Part shown: one piece after another, positions 9,701 through 18,275 of the stretch
Numbering within the stretch: position 1 is the first letter of the stretch
Layout: every line of letters begins with the position of its first letter
Source of the DNA: Arcticibacter svalbardensis MN12-7
Lineage (GTDB): Bacteria > Bacteroidota > Bacteroidia > Sphingobacteriales > Sphingobacteriaceae
Length of the DNA stretch: 64,000 nt
Direction: 5' to 3'
Assembly: GCF_000403135.1 (NCBI RefSeq)
Contig: NZ_AQPN01000024.1
Span: forward strand, 1-64,000
Translations under genes and position numbers: made by a program
Notes under the pieces: generated by a model
Database searches by the model: none
The model's input: only the letters and a program-made list of their open reading frames with translations
Told to the model about the DNA's origin: nothing

Positions 9701-10374
9701 CTTTTTGCCGTGTGATCATCGGTTTCTTTCAGCTCATTATAAAGTTTTGCTCTTTTAAGAAGGTCTTTTTGTGCCCTCATATAAGAGATGATGGTGATGA
9801 TCAGTGATAGTAAAGCAGCAATGATAATGAGAGCTGGTGTATACACTTGAAATATATCCATTCTTTTAGTACGCTGAGCTAAAAGAATCCTTTCCGTGTT
9901 TTCCATGGACAAAACAACAGCTCGAGCTTCAAGCATTAATGATCTTCCAATCAACATTTCTTTGGGATCGATATGCTTTTGTTGATTTTTTGACTCGATA
10001 ACCTGTGCTAAGTGTTTTAATCTTTTGTTTACTGTTTCCTGAAGCTGAATACACTTTATAACCTGTGCTGGATTATCACTAATCAGGCTTTTGAGACGTT
10101 GCAGGTGACCCGATATTCTACTATTAGCATTTTTATAAGGATCCAGAAATTGATTCAGTCCTGTTAGTAAATAGCCTCTTTGTCCGGTTTCTGCATCTTT
10201 TAAAAGAGAAAGCGTATTTTCAAGTTCCAATATAACCGTATTCGTATGGTTAACCATATTGGTGCTTTTAACTAAGCTATTAATGCTTAAATAAGAGGCT
10301 AAGGAGCTGATTAGTAGGAGTAATATGGATAGACCATAACCGATTCTTAAGTTATTATTAACCTTATTGTACAT
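6739..10374 (-). CDS. Hybrid sensor histidine kinase: CHASE3-HAMP-GAF-HisKA-HATPase-REC-REC-REC
   Basis: A 1211-aa inner-membrane sensor. TM1 is at ~12-30 and a CHASE3-like periplasmic helical region at ~31-175 contains DAETGQRGYLLTG. TM2 is at ~179-198, HAMP at ~200-275 and GAF at ~295-435. A long Glu/Gln-rich coiled coil follows (~436-530). HisKA has H538 in ANMSHELRTPLNS, and HATPase_c has the N box, DTGIGI and GGTGLGL. Three receivers follow with acceptors D868, D990 and D1139. The second receiver is divergent (IIEEN instead of IVEDD, GIPDM instead of MMPEM, no obvious KP pair) and may be weak or regulatory. The chain end matches the separate receiver gene that follows. Ligand unknown. 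Confidence 0.94.
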   Translation of the reverse strand: MYNKVNNNLRIGYGLSILLLLISSLASYLSINSLVKSTNMVNHTNTVILELENTLSLLKDAETGQRGYLLTGLNQFLDPYKNANSRISGHLQRLKSLISDNPAQVIKCIQLQETVNKRLKHLAQVIESKNQQKHIDPKEMLIGRSLMLEARAVVLSMENTERILLAQRTKRMDIFQVYTPALIIIAALLSLIITIISYMRAQKDLLKRAKLYNELKETDDHTAKRLAIIEDIAKKIALGDFSTRVEDENDADSLGSLSLSLNKMAESLDLSFKSLSDKEWLQAGIASLNERMIGEIDTKPLTQAILEHIIKYTNSSVGALYILQDEENLELTASYALASDYKKQIIKIGDGIVGQCATNKEKIHLSDIQETDMVISFASSTIRPNNIIAFPILFENHIKGVIELGSVNTFSNLDFEYFDSVSHSSGIVIHTAQNRSKLQELLEETQAQTEELQAQHSELENLNTELEAQAQKLQASEEELRVQQEELLQANQELEERSKVLEEKNQLIVERNLDIQKKSEELEQSTKYKSEFLANMSHELRTPLNSILLLSRLLSENTEQNLNEDQIEYGRVIHSSGNGLLSLIDEILDLSKIEAGKMELEYQNTAVKDIMLDLKSLFGPIAKEKSLELNMHVDSDIPEIIRIDKMRFEQVIKNLLSNALKFTARGSVLMNVTSSNKRGFINFSVKDTGIGIAKDKQNHVFEAFQQADGSTRRKYGGTGLGLSISRELVKLQGGELLIASEPGKGSEFTVVIPIHPELIIKEDNAINEIYEDKIAATIPEEIAQPKSEINERERKKYLSEIIPHDLEDDRNTITNQDKVILIVEDDTNFAKALLEYTRKNKYKGIVAVRGDQGITLAQQYKPVAILLDIQLPIKDGWEVMEELKANPKTKHIPVHIMSSMQVKRESLLKGAIDFINKPVALEQMQHMFASIENALTKDLKKVLIIEENSQHARALAYFLDTYQINSEIKESIADGVNALQKKEVDCVILDMGIPDMNAYVTLETVKKTPGLENLPIIIFTGKNLSKAEESKIKLYADSIVMKTAHSYQRILDEVALFLHLVEEKHPLGNATASVIKNAVALNEILKNKTVLIADDDVRNIFSLTKALEQLKMKVVSATDGKEALIVLKENPQTDVVLMDMMMPEMDGYESIIQIRRDPKFKSLPILAVTAKAMVGDREKCINAGASDYISKPVDIDQLISLLRVWLYDKYL

Positions 10375-10393
10375 GAGTAAATTCTTATTTAAC

Positions 10394-11890
10394 TTAGGAT
10401 GTTATGAGTGTAGTTTCAGTGTTGTGCACAGGGATACTGAAATAAAATGAAGATCCTTTTCCTGGAGAGCTATCAACGCCGAAGCTCCCATGGTGTCTTT
10501 TAATTATTTCTGAGCAAATGTATAAACCTATCCCCAGCCCTTGAAAGCGATTGGAGGTTTCGTCAACCCTGTAATATTTATTAAAGATCTGTGCATGTTT
10601 ATCGGATGAAATTCCAATTCCTGAATCGATCACCCTTACAATAATGTCTCCTTCAGGTGTAAGGCTGTTTTCAACAATTACTTCTTTGTTATCCGGTGAA
10701 TACTTTATAGCATTGGTCAGATAATTTAAAATTACCTGCTCTATTCTGATCTCGTCACCGTAAACAAATTTATCCACAGTCCCTTTTCTGATAATGGTTA
10801 CTTCATGATTTGTTTGTCTGATGATATCAATAGAATTAGCAAGCAAGTTCTCGAAGTTAAATACTTTTTCATTGAACTTTAATTTGCCACTTTCAATTTT
10901 CGATATATCCAGCAAATCTGCAATCAAGCTATGTAATTTATCAACCTGAAATTGTGCTCTTTGGAGGTAGTTTGCACTTACTTTAGAAGTTTTAAGTTCG
11001 GATGAGAATGCCCGTTCTAATAACTGCATATAAGCTTTAATACTAGTTAGAGGGGTTTTTAATTCGTGACTTGCGATGCTTAAGAACTCATCCTTCCGCA
11101 TTTCAGCTTTTTTCTGATCTTCAATATCAGTAAACGTCCCAACCCATTTTACAATAACCCCAGCTTCTTTAATTGGGGTAGTTCTCAATAAATGACAGTG
11201 GTATTCGTCTTCATATAAATTTTTAATCCGTACCTCCATTTCCAGTGGAACATTCCTTGAAATAGCATCCTTCCATTTTTCTTCAATATTTGGATCATCG
11301 GGATGAGCAACAGGGAATTTCTCCTGAGCGGTACTATAATTTAACCAATGTTGATTAACAAATTCAATTACGCCATTGCTTTTTGCTGTGAAAGCGATTT
11401 GGGGTATGCTTTCTAAAATGGATCTTAATTCCTGAACGCGTTCCTTTAATTCGGTTTGTGCTTCTTTTCTGAATTCAATTTCAGCACGCAATGCAAGTTG
11501 TGCCTCATTAAGATCTCTGGTTTGCTCATAAATACGATGAAGCGTTTTTACCTTGAGTAGTAGAATTTCAGGTTCAACGGGTTTTGTAATATAATCTACG
11601 CCTCCCGAAGCGTAACCCTTGGTTATAAAACGCTTATCGGTGTTAACAGCAGATAGAAATATAATAGGAATATCTTTAGATTTACTGTAGCCCGATATAT
11701 TCTCAGCAACTTCAAATCCATCCATTCCCGGCATCTGTACATCAAGAATGATTAATGAATAGGACCGTTTAAGAATTTTTTTCAGTGCTTCTTCACCAGA
11801 AAGGGCTGTATCAACTTCAAAGTTATTAATCTCTAAAATCCTTTTTAATGAAAATATATTTTCTGGTTTATCATCAACTATTAAAATCAT
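10394..11890 (-). CDS. Response regulator-PAS-histidine kinase fusion
   Basis: Cytoplasmic 498-aa protein with no membrane segments. It has an N-terminal receiver (D50 in LIILDVQMPGMDG, K in ITKPVE), a short coiled linker (~115-155) and a PAS fold (~156-255). HisKA follows with H275 in SIASHELKTPLTS, then HATPase_c with the VIDSGIGIS box and a GLGIGLYI motif. The receiver at the N-terminus means its kinase activity is probably set by phosphate from another kinase. It is first in the signalling operon, 19 bases ahead of the hybrid kinase, and about 115 bases from the glycosyltransferase genes upstream on the same strand. No DNA-binding output is encoded in the operon. Confidence 0.93.
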   Translation of the reverse strand: MILIVDDKPENIFSLKRILEINNFEVDTALSGEEALKKILKRSYSLIILDVQMPGMDGFEVAENISGYSKSKDIPIIFLSAVNTDKRFITKGYASGGVDYITKPVEPEILLLKVKTLHRIYEQTRDLNEAQLALRAEIEFRKEAQTELKERVQELRSILESIPQIAFTAKSNGVIEFVNQHWLNYSTAQEKFPVAHPDDPNIEEKWKDAISRNVPLEMEVRIKNLYEDEYHCHLLRTTPIKEAGVIVKWVGTFTDIEDQKKAEMRKDEFLSIASHELKTPLTSIKAYMQLLERAFSSELKTSKVSANYLQRAQFQVDKLHSLIADLLDISKIESGKLKFNEKVFNFENLLANSIDIIRQTNHEVTIIRKGTVDKFVYGDEIRIEQVILNYLTNAIKYSPDNKEVIVENSLTPEGDIIVRVIDSGIGISSDKHAQIFNKYYRVDETSNRFQGLGIGLYICSEIIKRHHGSFGVDSSPGKGSSFYFSIPVHNTETTLITS

Positions 11891-12005
11891 TATGAGTATA
11901 AGTTCCGTTTGAGGTCAAATATATGTTTTCAAACGGTTATATAATTATAAACACGTTAGAAATACAACTCTCTATAACGTAATAAAGAAGAAATGTGTTT
12001 CGAAA

Positions 12006-13181
12006 TTATAATTTTCTTAAAGATTTTTCCCAGGTTGCACTTTGCTGTTTCGTGTAGTAACGGTAGATCCCAGCAAATACAGCATAGTTCATCACACAGA
12101 AATAATAAGGAATAAAAAGAGCCTTAATCCTTAACTGTTTTTTTTCAAGCAGGTATCCCAGGCATGCCGCGCTGTAAAAGATTATTTGCAGAAACAGGAT
12201 GAAGGAGTATAGCCATCCCTCGCTTGAGATTGCTAAGGCCGCGTTTGTGAAAAATATAAGGATCAGCAGGAAGGGGGCAACGGTCCAACGTAATACCCGG
12301 TGACTGATATATTGAAAACTGAGTATACCATATTTAAATACGTTAAATAAAGGCATTAGCTTGATAATAGATTGAATACCTCCTGCTGCGATTCTTATTT
12401 TTCTTTTGAGCTCTTCTTTTACATTAGCTGAAGCATTTTCTGTTGCATATGCGTTAGGTTCATAAACAATCCGGTAATTCTTCATGGCGATAAGCATAGA
12501 GATCATAAAATCATCCAGAATAATGTCAGGGCCTACCGGCTCATATAAAGACGTCCGAATGCTGAATAGTTCACCTGCAGCTCCAACTACTGAATAGATT
12601 TCTGAATCCCATTTTTTTAAAGCAGATTCATATTTCCAGTAAAATCCTTCACCTGCAGCACTTGCATCGGCGAGCTCATCTGAAAATACACGTTTCTCTC
12701 CGGCAACAGCTCCTACATTATTATTCTTGTAATGGGCGCATATAATTTGCAACGCATCGGTATTTAAAAAGGTATTGGCGTCAGTAAAGACGATGACTTC
12801 CGTATCTACTTCCTGTACGGCGCGGTGTACAGCATTAATTTTCCCTTTTCTTAAAGGTGAGTGCAAAAGCTTTATCTCTTTATATTCAGCAACTATCTCT
12901 GGAGTATGGTCAGTTGATCCATCCGTTACAAAGAGTATTTGCAGCTTGTTTGTTGGGTAGTTGAGCTGAAGCGTGTTTTTTATTTTATCGTGCATGTAAT
13001 CCTGCTCGTTAAAGGCGGCTACAATTAATGTGCAGGTGGGTAATTGGTCGATATCAATGATCGGTTCAGTGGGTTTTTTACTGAACAATCTTTTAATCCT
13101 CACCATCAGGAATAATAATATTCCATACCCTAAGAAAGTATAAAAAACAATGAATATGGATAGCCAAAAGGTAACTTTCAT
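12006..13181 (-). CDS. Membrane glycosyltransferase, family 2
   Basis: 391 aa with one N-terminal TM segment (~5-27), a cytoplasmic GT-A domain and about three TM segments after residue ~285. Sugar-nucleotide signatures are IVAAFNEQD (~53-61), VTDGSTD (~85-91), FTDANT with the DxN metal site (~132-137), and a LDDFMI acceptor motif followed by RKIRIAAGG in place of QxxRW. The layout resembles processive polysaccharide synthases and N-acetylglucosaminyltransferases. It probably makes or extends a surface polysaccharide. It lies 85 bases downstream of a second GT2 gene on the same strand. Confidence 0.88.
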   Translation of the reverse strand: MKVTFWLSIFIVFYTFLGYGILLFLMVRIKRLFSKKPTEPIIDIDQLPTCTLIVAAFNEQDYMHDKIKNTLQLNYPTNKLQILFVTDGSTDHTPEIVAEYKEIKLLHSPLRKGKINAVHRAVQEVDTEVIVFTDANTFLNTDALQIICAHYKNNNVGAVAGEKRVFSDELADASAAGEGFYWKYESALKKWDSEIYSVVGAAGELFSIRTSLYEPVGPDIILDDFMISMLIAMKNYRIVYEPNAYATENASANVKEELKRKIRIAAGGIQSIIKLMPLFNVFKYGILSFQYISHRVLRWTVAPFLLILIFFTNAALAISSEGWLYSFILFLQIIFYSAACLGYLLEKKQLRIKALFIPYYFCVMNYAVFAGIYRYYTKQQSATWEKSLRKL

Positions 13182-13266
13182 GGGATGTATGATTTGATCA
13201 ATGACAATGTATTTTTACTCTATAAACTGCAGATTGGTTTCAATTATCCACATTAAAAGAATCCAA

Positions 13267-14193
13267 TTATTTAATATCGTAAATAGGGTAGCCCAATATG
13301 GTGCTGTTTTTATCATTTCTGATGTTCCATTTGATGGCTTTCATGAATTGAGAAGTCAAATCCGGACGTTTCTCCTTATAGTATTTCAATATGTTTCTAG
13401 GGAAAACTATCAACGAAAAATAAATATAAAAGATCCATTTGTTGAAATTCGTGGTGTTTCTTCGAATAAAAAGAATCCGGTTCCTGTTCATGAAGTATTC
13501 TTTTAATGCGCTTTTCTTTCCTACAGACATCGATTCCTTATGATAAATTAATCCCTTTGGTTCAATCCATATTTCATAATTAGACGATTTTATCCGCTCG
13601 CACCAATCCATTTCTTCATAATATAAAAAGAAAATTTCAGACATCAGACCGGCCGCATCAATAGCTGATCGTCTTATCATCATGGCAGCCCCATGAATAT
13701 AACCTGTTTTTCCGGTTAAGTGATCATATTGACCATTATCTTTTTCGAACGCACCAATGCATTTGTTTCTACAGGTAAAATAATTCATTTCAGTAAATCC
13801 CGCATACTGAATGATATCCGGGGCATCAAAGTACTTAATTTTTGGCGATATTATCCCAACCCGGGGGTTAATGTCTAATATATGCACTAATGATTCAATA
13901 AGTCCCTCCGTGAATTCTGTATCATTATTCACAAAAAATAAATAGTCACCTGTAGCTACAGAAGCAGCTAAGTTATTCCCTCCAGCGAAACCTATATTAA
14001 TAGCTGACCGTATAAAAGTTATAGAAGAGGGATAATTAAGCTTCCATTGGGGAGTTGGATCAGTGCTGCTGCCATTATCAACCACTATAATTTCCAGGTT
14101 AGCATATTTATTGAATCGAAAAATGGACTTTAACATAGTTTCCGTAACTTGAGGCTGATTATAATTTACGGTTATGACAGAAACTTTTTTCAT
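13267..14193 (-). CDS. Soluble or peripheral glycosyltransferase, family 2 (rhamnosyltransferase-like)
   Basis: 308 aa, GT-A fold. It has VITVNYNQ (~6-13), VVDNGSSTD (~37-45), GFAGGNN (~68-74), the metal-binding VNNDTEF (~88-94) and the YEEMDWCER acceptor motif seen in rhamnosyl- and dTDP-sugar transferases. A hydrophobic patch near residue 255 may attach it to the membrane. It sits upstream of the membrane GT2 gene and divergent to the partner-switching operon, with only ~85 bases between the two starts. Sugar and acceptor cannot be read from sequence. Confidence 0.88.
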   Translation of the reverse strand: MKKVSVITVNYNQPQVTETMLKSIFRFNKYANLEIIVVDNGSSTDPTPQWKLNYPSSITFIRSAINIGFAGGNNLAASVATGDYLFFVNNDTEFTEGLIESLVHILDINPRVGIISPKIKYFDAPDIIQYAGFTEMNYFTCRNKCIGAFEKDNGQYDHLTGKTGYIHGAAMMIRRSAIDAAGLMSEIFFLYYEEMDWCERIKSSNYEIWIEPKGLIYHKESMSVGKKSALKEYFMNRNRILFIRRNTTNFNKWIFYIYFSLIVFPRNILKYYKEKRPDLTSQFMKAIKWNIRNDKNSTILGYPIYDIK

Positions 14194-14278
14194 CGGGCCA
14201 TTTATTTGATGCTATTGTGAAGATTTTTATTCCTGATCATATAATCAGCATGGTTAAAATTATACTAATATTTGAACA

Positions 14279-14821
14279 TTGGGAAAATCAAAGCATATAA
14301 ATGATCAGATTAAGAAGTTTCAAGAACTTGATAATGTTCAAGTATCTGTAGATCAGAAACTTGAAGAATTGATCAATTTGCTTGAAAATAGTGAACTGGA
14401 TAGTGAAAGTATTAAAAATATACATAATAAGTTTAATAAAGCTGTTGAACGGAAATCTATTTTTATTCAGGAGATTGAAGAATTTAGAAAATTGGACGAT
14501 TCTTCTATGTCCAGGTTTGAATTAGCAGACGATCTGGAAAAGCTTTTATCCAAGTATAAATTAGACAGTAATGATTCAAAAAAAGTTATAATAAACGATA
14601 AAGGTGCTAATATTAGCCTCATTGCTATAGCTTTGGTCTTAATTGTGCTTGGTTTTGCTATGATAATTATGCCAGCCCCACCATATTTTGAAATGTTTAC
14701 CATATTTTATTTTAGCCAAAATGATGGAGTTACCCTTATGGATTTAATAGCCTTATTAATTGTATTTACAGGAGTATATTTATTTATTCAATCCATGGCA
14801 AACTTAAAAAGATCGAAATGA
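14279..14821 (+). CDS. Two-TM membrane protein opening the partner-switching operon
   Basis: I do not recognise the family. Residues 1-~105 are hydrophilic, charged and strongly helical (probable coiled coil facing the cytoplasm). Two hydrophobic segments follow at ~112-130 and ~150-170, then a short basic tail. TTG is the only usable start; an in-frame TGA lies two codons upstream. The stop overlaps the next gene's ATG by 4 bases, so it is translationally coupled to the REC-PP2C phosphatase. A role as membrane sensor or anchor for that phosphatase is inferred from position only. Confidence 0.8.
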   Translation: MGKSKHINDQIKKFQELDNVQVSVDQKLEELINLLENSELDSESIKNIHNKFNKAVERKSIFIQEIEEFRKLDDSSMSRFELADDLEKLLSKYKLDSNDSKKVIINDKGANISLIAIALVLIVLGFAMIIMPAPPYFEMFTIFYFSQNDGVTLMDLIALLIVFTGVYLFIQSMANLKRSK

Positions 14822-15963
14822 TAGTCAAGAAGATATTATTGGTTGATGATGATCGGTTTATACTTCAGTTAATATGCAGGGCACTAGTACTTAAAGGGTT
14901 TATATGTTTCACTGCCAACTCTGTAAAAGAGGCTTTAGAAATACTTTATGAACATGTTCCTGATATCATTCTATCTGATTATTCCATGCCAGAAATGAAT
15001 GGGTTTGAATTTAGAAAAGTGATCTTAACGGACAATAAATTTAAAAATATTCCCTTCGTCTTTTTTACCTCATTTGCTGATGAAGAATTAATGCAAAAAG
15101 GTTTGGATATGCAGGCCATCGATTATATAGATAAAAATACACCTATTGCTCTTGTTGTTTCGAAACTGAATAATATACTCGATACGATCCGTAAACAACA
15201 TGAGAAATCTCTTTTCGAGATTGGAGCTGCCGCTGAAGCATTAAACTTAAGATCTGTTCCCTTAGATAGTCCTGCAATAAATGGCTTCAAATTAAATTTC
15301 CTTTATCAAACGTATGAGCATTATCCGGGTGGTGACTTTATTGACTTTATCACTATAGATGAAAATAATACATTTGTTATTCTTGGAGATGTAATGGGTA
15401 AAAAATGGGGAGCATGGTTTTTCTCCTTTAACTTTTTAAGTTATATACGATCAGCAATCCGCCTTTGTGTATTTGATGGTAACCTGTCACCAGCCAGTAT
15501 ATTGAATAAAATAAATCGTATAGTTTGTTTGGATCCCGTTTTAGGCGATGTGTTATCTACTTTATCACTTATCCGGATAGATAAAACTACATCCAGCGTT
15601 TACTATGCTGGTGCTGGCGACTTACCTATCATATTTTATCAAAAATCAGAGCGCAAAACCAGTACAATACAATCAAACGGATTACTTCTTGGAATTATGG
15701 AAGATGGATTATATGAAGAAGATGTTTTAAAATTAGCTAACGGAGATCAATTGATTGTTGTTTCAGATGGAATGATAGATTTTGAAGAATATGAAGGTAA
15801 AAAAACCGATTATATCCTTTTTCTGAATAAACTAAAACCTGTTCTTGGCAGAGAAGATACCTATATGCAGATTAAAAAGAAAATGTTTTCGGACAATAAA
15901 AAAAGAGCTGTTGTAGACGATCGAAGTCTTATTTTTATCCAGAAAGTAGAAGAACATTGTTAA
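14818..15963 (+). CDS. Response regulator with SpoIIE/RsbU-type PP2C serine phosphatase domain
   Basis: 381 aa. The N-terminal receiver has D10/D11/D12 and acceptor D54 (ILSDYSMPEMNG). A linker helix leads to a PPM/SpoIIE phosphatase domain with its metal aspartates in GGDF (171-174) and GDVMGK (190-195) and a late VVSDGMIDFEE. In partner switching such a phosphatase dephosphorylates the STAS antagonist so that it can capture the anti-sigma kinase. The receiver ties activity to a histidine kinase, possibly one from the operon a few kb away. The receiver's usual KP pair reads DKNTP, with K before N, which is unusual. Confidence 0.9.
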   Translation: MIVKKILLVDDDRFILQLICRALVLKGFICFTANSVKEALEILYEHVPDIILSDYSMPEMNGFEFRKVILTDNKFKNIPFVFFTSFADEELMQKGLDMQAIDYIDKNTPIALVVSKLNNILDTIRKQHEKSLFEIGAAAEALNLRSVPLDSPAINGFKLNFLYQTYEHYPGGDFIDFITIDENNTFVILGDVMGKKWGAWFFSFNFLSYIRSAIRLCVFDGNLSPASILNKINRIVCLDPVLGDVLSTLSLIRIDKTTSSVYYAGAGDLPIIFYQKSERKTSTIQSNGLLLGIMEDGLYEEDVLKLANGDQLIVVSDGMIDFEEYEGKKTDYILFLNKLKPVLGREDTYMQIKKKMFSDNKKRAVVDDRSLIFIQKVEEHC

Positions 15964-15973
15964 CCTAAAAATT

Positions 15974-16315
15974 ATGATTGAAATTACAACACATCAAAAT
16001 TATTATATTGCAAAAATTAAGTTTGCAGAAGCTAATATGGAACAGTCTGATCTTTTCAAACAAGAAATAATCAACGAGCTTGATTCTGGTCATACCCATA
16101 TCCTTATTTCATTTGAAAACGTAAATTATATAGATAGTTCTTTTTTAGGGGCATTGGTAACATCCTTGAAACATGCTATGGCTATGGGTGGAGATATTGC
16201 CGTATATGGTTTGAATGAAAATATTTCCCAACTTTTTGAATTAATTAGAATGAATAAAGTCTTTAAAGTTTTTAAGGATTTACCTGGCTCTTATCAAGCT
16301 GGCTGGATTGCCTAA
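15974..16315 (+). CDS. STAS-domain anti-sigma factor antagonist (RsbV/SpoIIAA-like)
   Basis: 113 aa, a single STAS domain. The phosphorylation loop is NYIDSSFLGAL (D54, S55, S56), matching the D-S-S/T motif where the partner kinase phosphorylates serine; the usual Gly after the serines is Phe here. The unphosphorylated form binds the RsbW-type kinase. It lies 10 bases after the phosphatase gene and about 15 bases before the kinase-like gene, completing a phosphatase-antagonist-kinase cassette. Confidence 0.9.
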   Translation: MIEITTHQNYYIAKIKFAEANMEQSDLFKQEIINELDSGHTHILISFENVNYIDSSFLGALVTSLKHAMAMGGDIAVYGLNENISQLFELIRMNKVFKVFKDLPGSYQAGWIA

Positions 16316-16330
16316 AGTTTATATGTCGTG

Positions 16331-16864
16331 ATGTCAATAAAAAAAACTTTTCATTTTAATAATAAGTCAGCGGAAATTTTCCCCTTGATGAATGAAATTG
16401 TTTCATACATTAAGGATTATGTCCCTGCTTTATCCAACATTGAAAGATTAATTCCATATCAGCATGTTTTGGTCGAACTGTTAACAAATGCGGTTAAACA
16501 TGCTGGTGCTGATAGTAGTCTGTTTTCGATCGAAATTACCGAGAAGGAAGTCACTATAATAAAAACCGATAACGGAAATTCTTTCTACTTGAATAAATGT
16601 GGAAGTTTTCCATTACATGTCTCTTTTGAAGGGCAGCAAGTAGAAATTCGCAAAGATGCACTCTATTGCTTATACGGGATAATTCATTCCGCTCATTCCC
16701 TCGTTTTTAAAGTGGTAGAGTACCCTTTATATTTTAAAGAGGAAGTTACAAGTTTGTATGAACATTACGGTTTACTTATTCTAATTAAATCTTCCAACCA
16801 TGTCTCTTATCGGATAGATCCGGAAACTGGATTGAATCATTTTATAGTTACTATAATTATTTGA
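16331..16864 (+). CDS. RsbW-like anti-sigma factor / serine kinase-fold ATPase
   Basis: About 177 aa, HATPase_c_2 type. The N box is clear (VELLTNAVKHA, E49 and N53). The next motif reads TDNGNSF, with the D and first G of the G1 box (D80, G82) but not the DxGxG pattern, and no G2 box is visible. The ATP lid is therefore degenerate and the protein may bind its partners without strong kinase activity. The start is the ATG; a GTG lies one codon upstream at 16328. No ECF or sigma-B-like sigma factor is encoded alongside, so the final target is unknown. Confidence 0.8.
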   Translation: MSIKKTFHFNNKSAEIFPLMNEIVSYIKDYVPALSNIERLIPYQHVLVELLTNAVKHAGADSSLFSIEITEKEVTIIKTDNGNSFYLNKCGSFPLHVSFEGQQVEIRKDALYCLYGIIHSAHSLVFKVVEYPLYFKEEVTSLYEHYGLLILIKSSNHVSYRIDPETGLNHFIVTIII

Positions 16865-17100
16865 AAAAACTCTCCTCTTGATTAATGGATATGTGGTCTA
16901 TAAACAAATATTCTTCTGAAAATACAGATCAAAACCATATGAAAACAAATATTTTCGCAATATCTCATTTCTTTATCGTGTTTTGATAAATAAATATGTA
17001 TTTCTAGTATACTAAATTATGATATCCTTATCTTTACATCGTTTTTCTGATGCTTTTTGCAAAAGAAATGGTCTATTATTTAAATTATAAAACTTTAATT

Positions 17101-18216
17101 ATGCGTATTGCAGTTCCTGCAGAAATAAAGAATAACGAGAACAGGGTTGCTATGACCCCGGCTGGAGTTATTTATTTAGTTGGTTTTGGCCATGAGGTTT
17201 TTATAGAAAAAGGTGCTGGTCTAGGTTCCGGTTTTACCGATAAACAGTATCAGGATGCCGGGGCAGTAATTCTCGAATCAACTCGCGAAATCTGGTCTAT
17301 GGATATGGTGATGAAGGTTAAAGAGCCCGTTGCTTCCGAGTATCACTACTTCAGAGAGGGTCTAATCTTGTTTACTTACCTTCACCTTGCTGCAGAACCT
17401 CATCTCACAAAGGCTTTAACTGACCATAAGGTTATTGGCATTGCATATGAAACCGTACAATTAGAAAATGGATCATTGCCTTTATTAGTACCCATGAGCG
17501 AGGTTGCAGGTAGAATGGCTGCTCAAATTGGTGCTCGCTTTCTTGAAAAAATAGAAGGTGGTAAAGGCGTTCTTCTTGCTGGTGTCCCAGGGGTTAAACG
17601 TGGTAAGGTAACTATCATTGGTGGTGGTGTAGCTGGAACTAATGCTGCTAAAATAGCTATTGGTCTAGGCGCTGACGTAACCATTATTGATTTAAATCCT
17701 GATCGTTTGCGTCAGCTTGATGATATTTTTGGAAATCAGATCAATACCCTGATGTCAAGTCCTCATAACATTGCTGAAGCTGTTAAAGAATCAGACCTTG
17801 TCATTGGTGCAGTTCTTATTCCTGGTGCTAAAGCGCCTATTTTGGTCACTGAAGAAATGGTTAAGTCTATGGAAGCCGGATCTGTACTCGTAGATATTGC
17901 AATTGATCAAGGTGGTATATTTGAAACATCTGACCATAGCACTACGCACGACAAGCCTGTTTTCATTAAGCATGGTGTTATTCATTACTCTGTTGCAAAC
18001 ATGCCTGGTGCTGTTCCTCATACTTCTACACTGGCTTTAACAAATGTTACTGTGCCTTATGCAATTCAAATTGCAAATAAAGGATTTAAAAGAGCATGTC
18101 TCGAAAATGAAGCTTTACTAAAAGGCATTAATACTTTAGACGGTTTTGTAACCTACAAGGCTGTTGCTGATTCTCATGCTTTGGCGTTTGAAGATGCAAT
18201 CAGACTTTTACAATAA
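17101..18216 (+). CDS. ald: Alanine dehydrogenase
   Basis: NAD-dependent enzyme interconverting L-alanine and pyruvate plus ammonia. From the ATG at 17101 it is 371 aa, the family norm, and begins [20 protein letters not shown]. An upstream in-frame start at 17050 would add 17 unusual residues. R15, K74 (VKEP) and H95 (TYLHLA) match the substrate and catalytic residues. The Rossmann motif [11 protein letters not shown] and acidic end of the second strand (TIIDLN) bind NAD. A hairpin follows the stop. It stands alone, about 240 bases after the partner-switching operon. Confidence 0.95.
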   Translation: MRIAVPAEIKNNENRVAMTPAGVIYLVGFGHEVFIEKGAGLGSGFTDKQYQDAGAVILESTREIWSMDMVMKVKEPVASEYHYFREGLILFTYLHLAAEPHLTKALTDHKVIGIAYETVQLENGSLPLLVPMSEVAGRMAAQIGARFLEKIEGGKGVLLAGVPGVKRGKVTIIGGGVAGTNAAKIAIGLGADVTIIDLNPDRLRQLDDIFGNQINTLMSSPHNIAEAVKESDLVIGAVLIPGAKAPILVTEEMVKSMEAGSVLVDIAIDQGGIFETSDHSTTHDKPVFIKHGVIHYSVANMPGAVPHTSTLALTNVTVPYAIQIANKGFKRACLENEALLKGINTLDGFVTYKAVADSHALAFEDAIRLLQ

Positions 18217-18223
18217 ACATTTT

Positions 18224-18263
18224 ATAGGGTCATCGGGAGCTTTTGTCTTATCTTTGACCCTAT
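18224..18263 (+). terminator. Hairpin between ald and queD
   Basis: ATAGGGTCA (18224-18232) pairs perfectly with TGACCCTAT (18255-18263), loop 22 nt. The right arm overlaps a TAnnTTTG promoter-like box, so the structure could be either the ald terminator or part of the queD control region. Confidence 0.4.
18249..18256 (+). promoter_or_regulatory. Promoter -7-like box upstream of queD
   Basis: TATCTTTG matches the Bacteroidota -7 consensus TAnnTTTG and lies 20 bases before the queD ATG. No convincing -33 TTG at proper spacing, so support is limited. Confidence 0.3.
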
Positions 18264-18275
18264 TCTCCTTCAACT

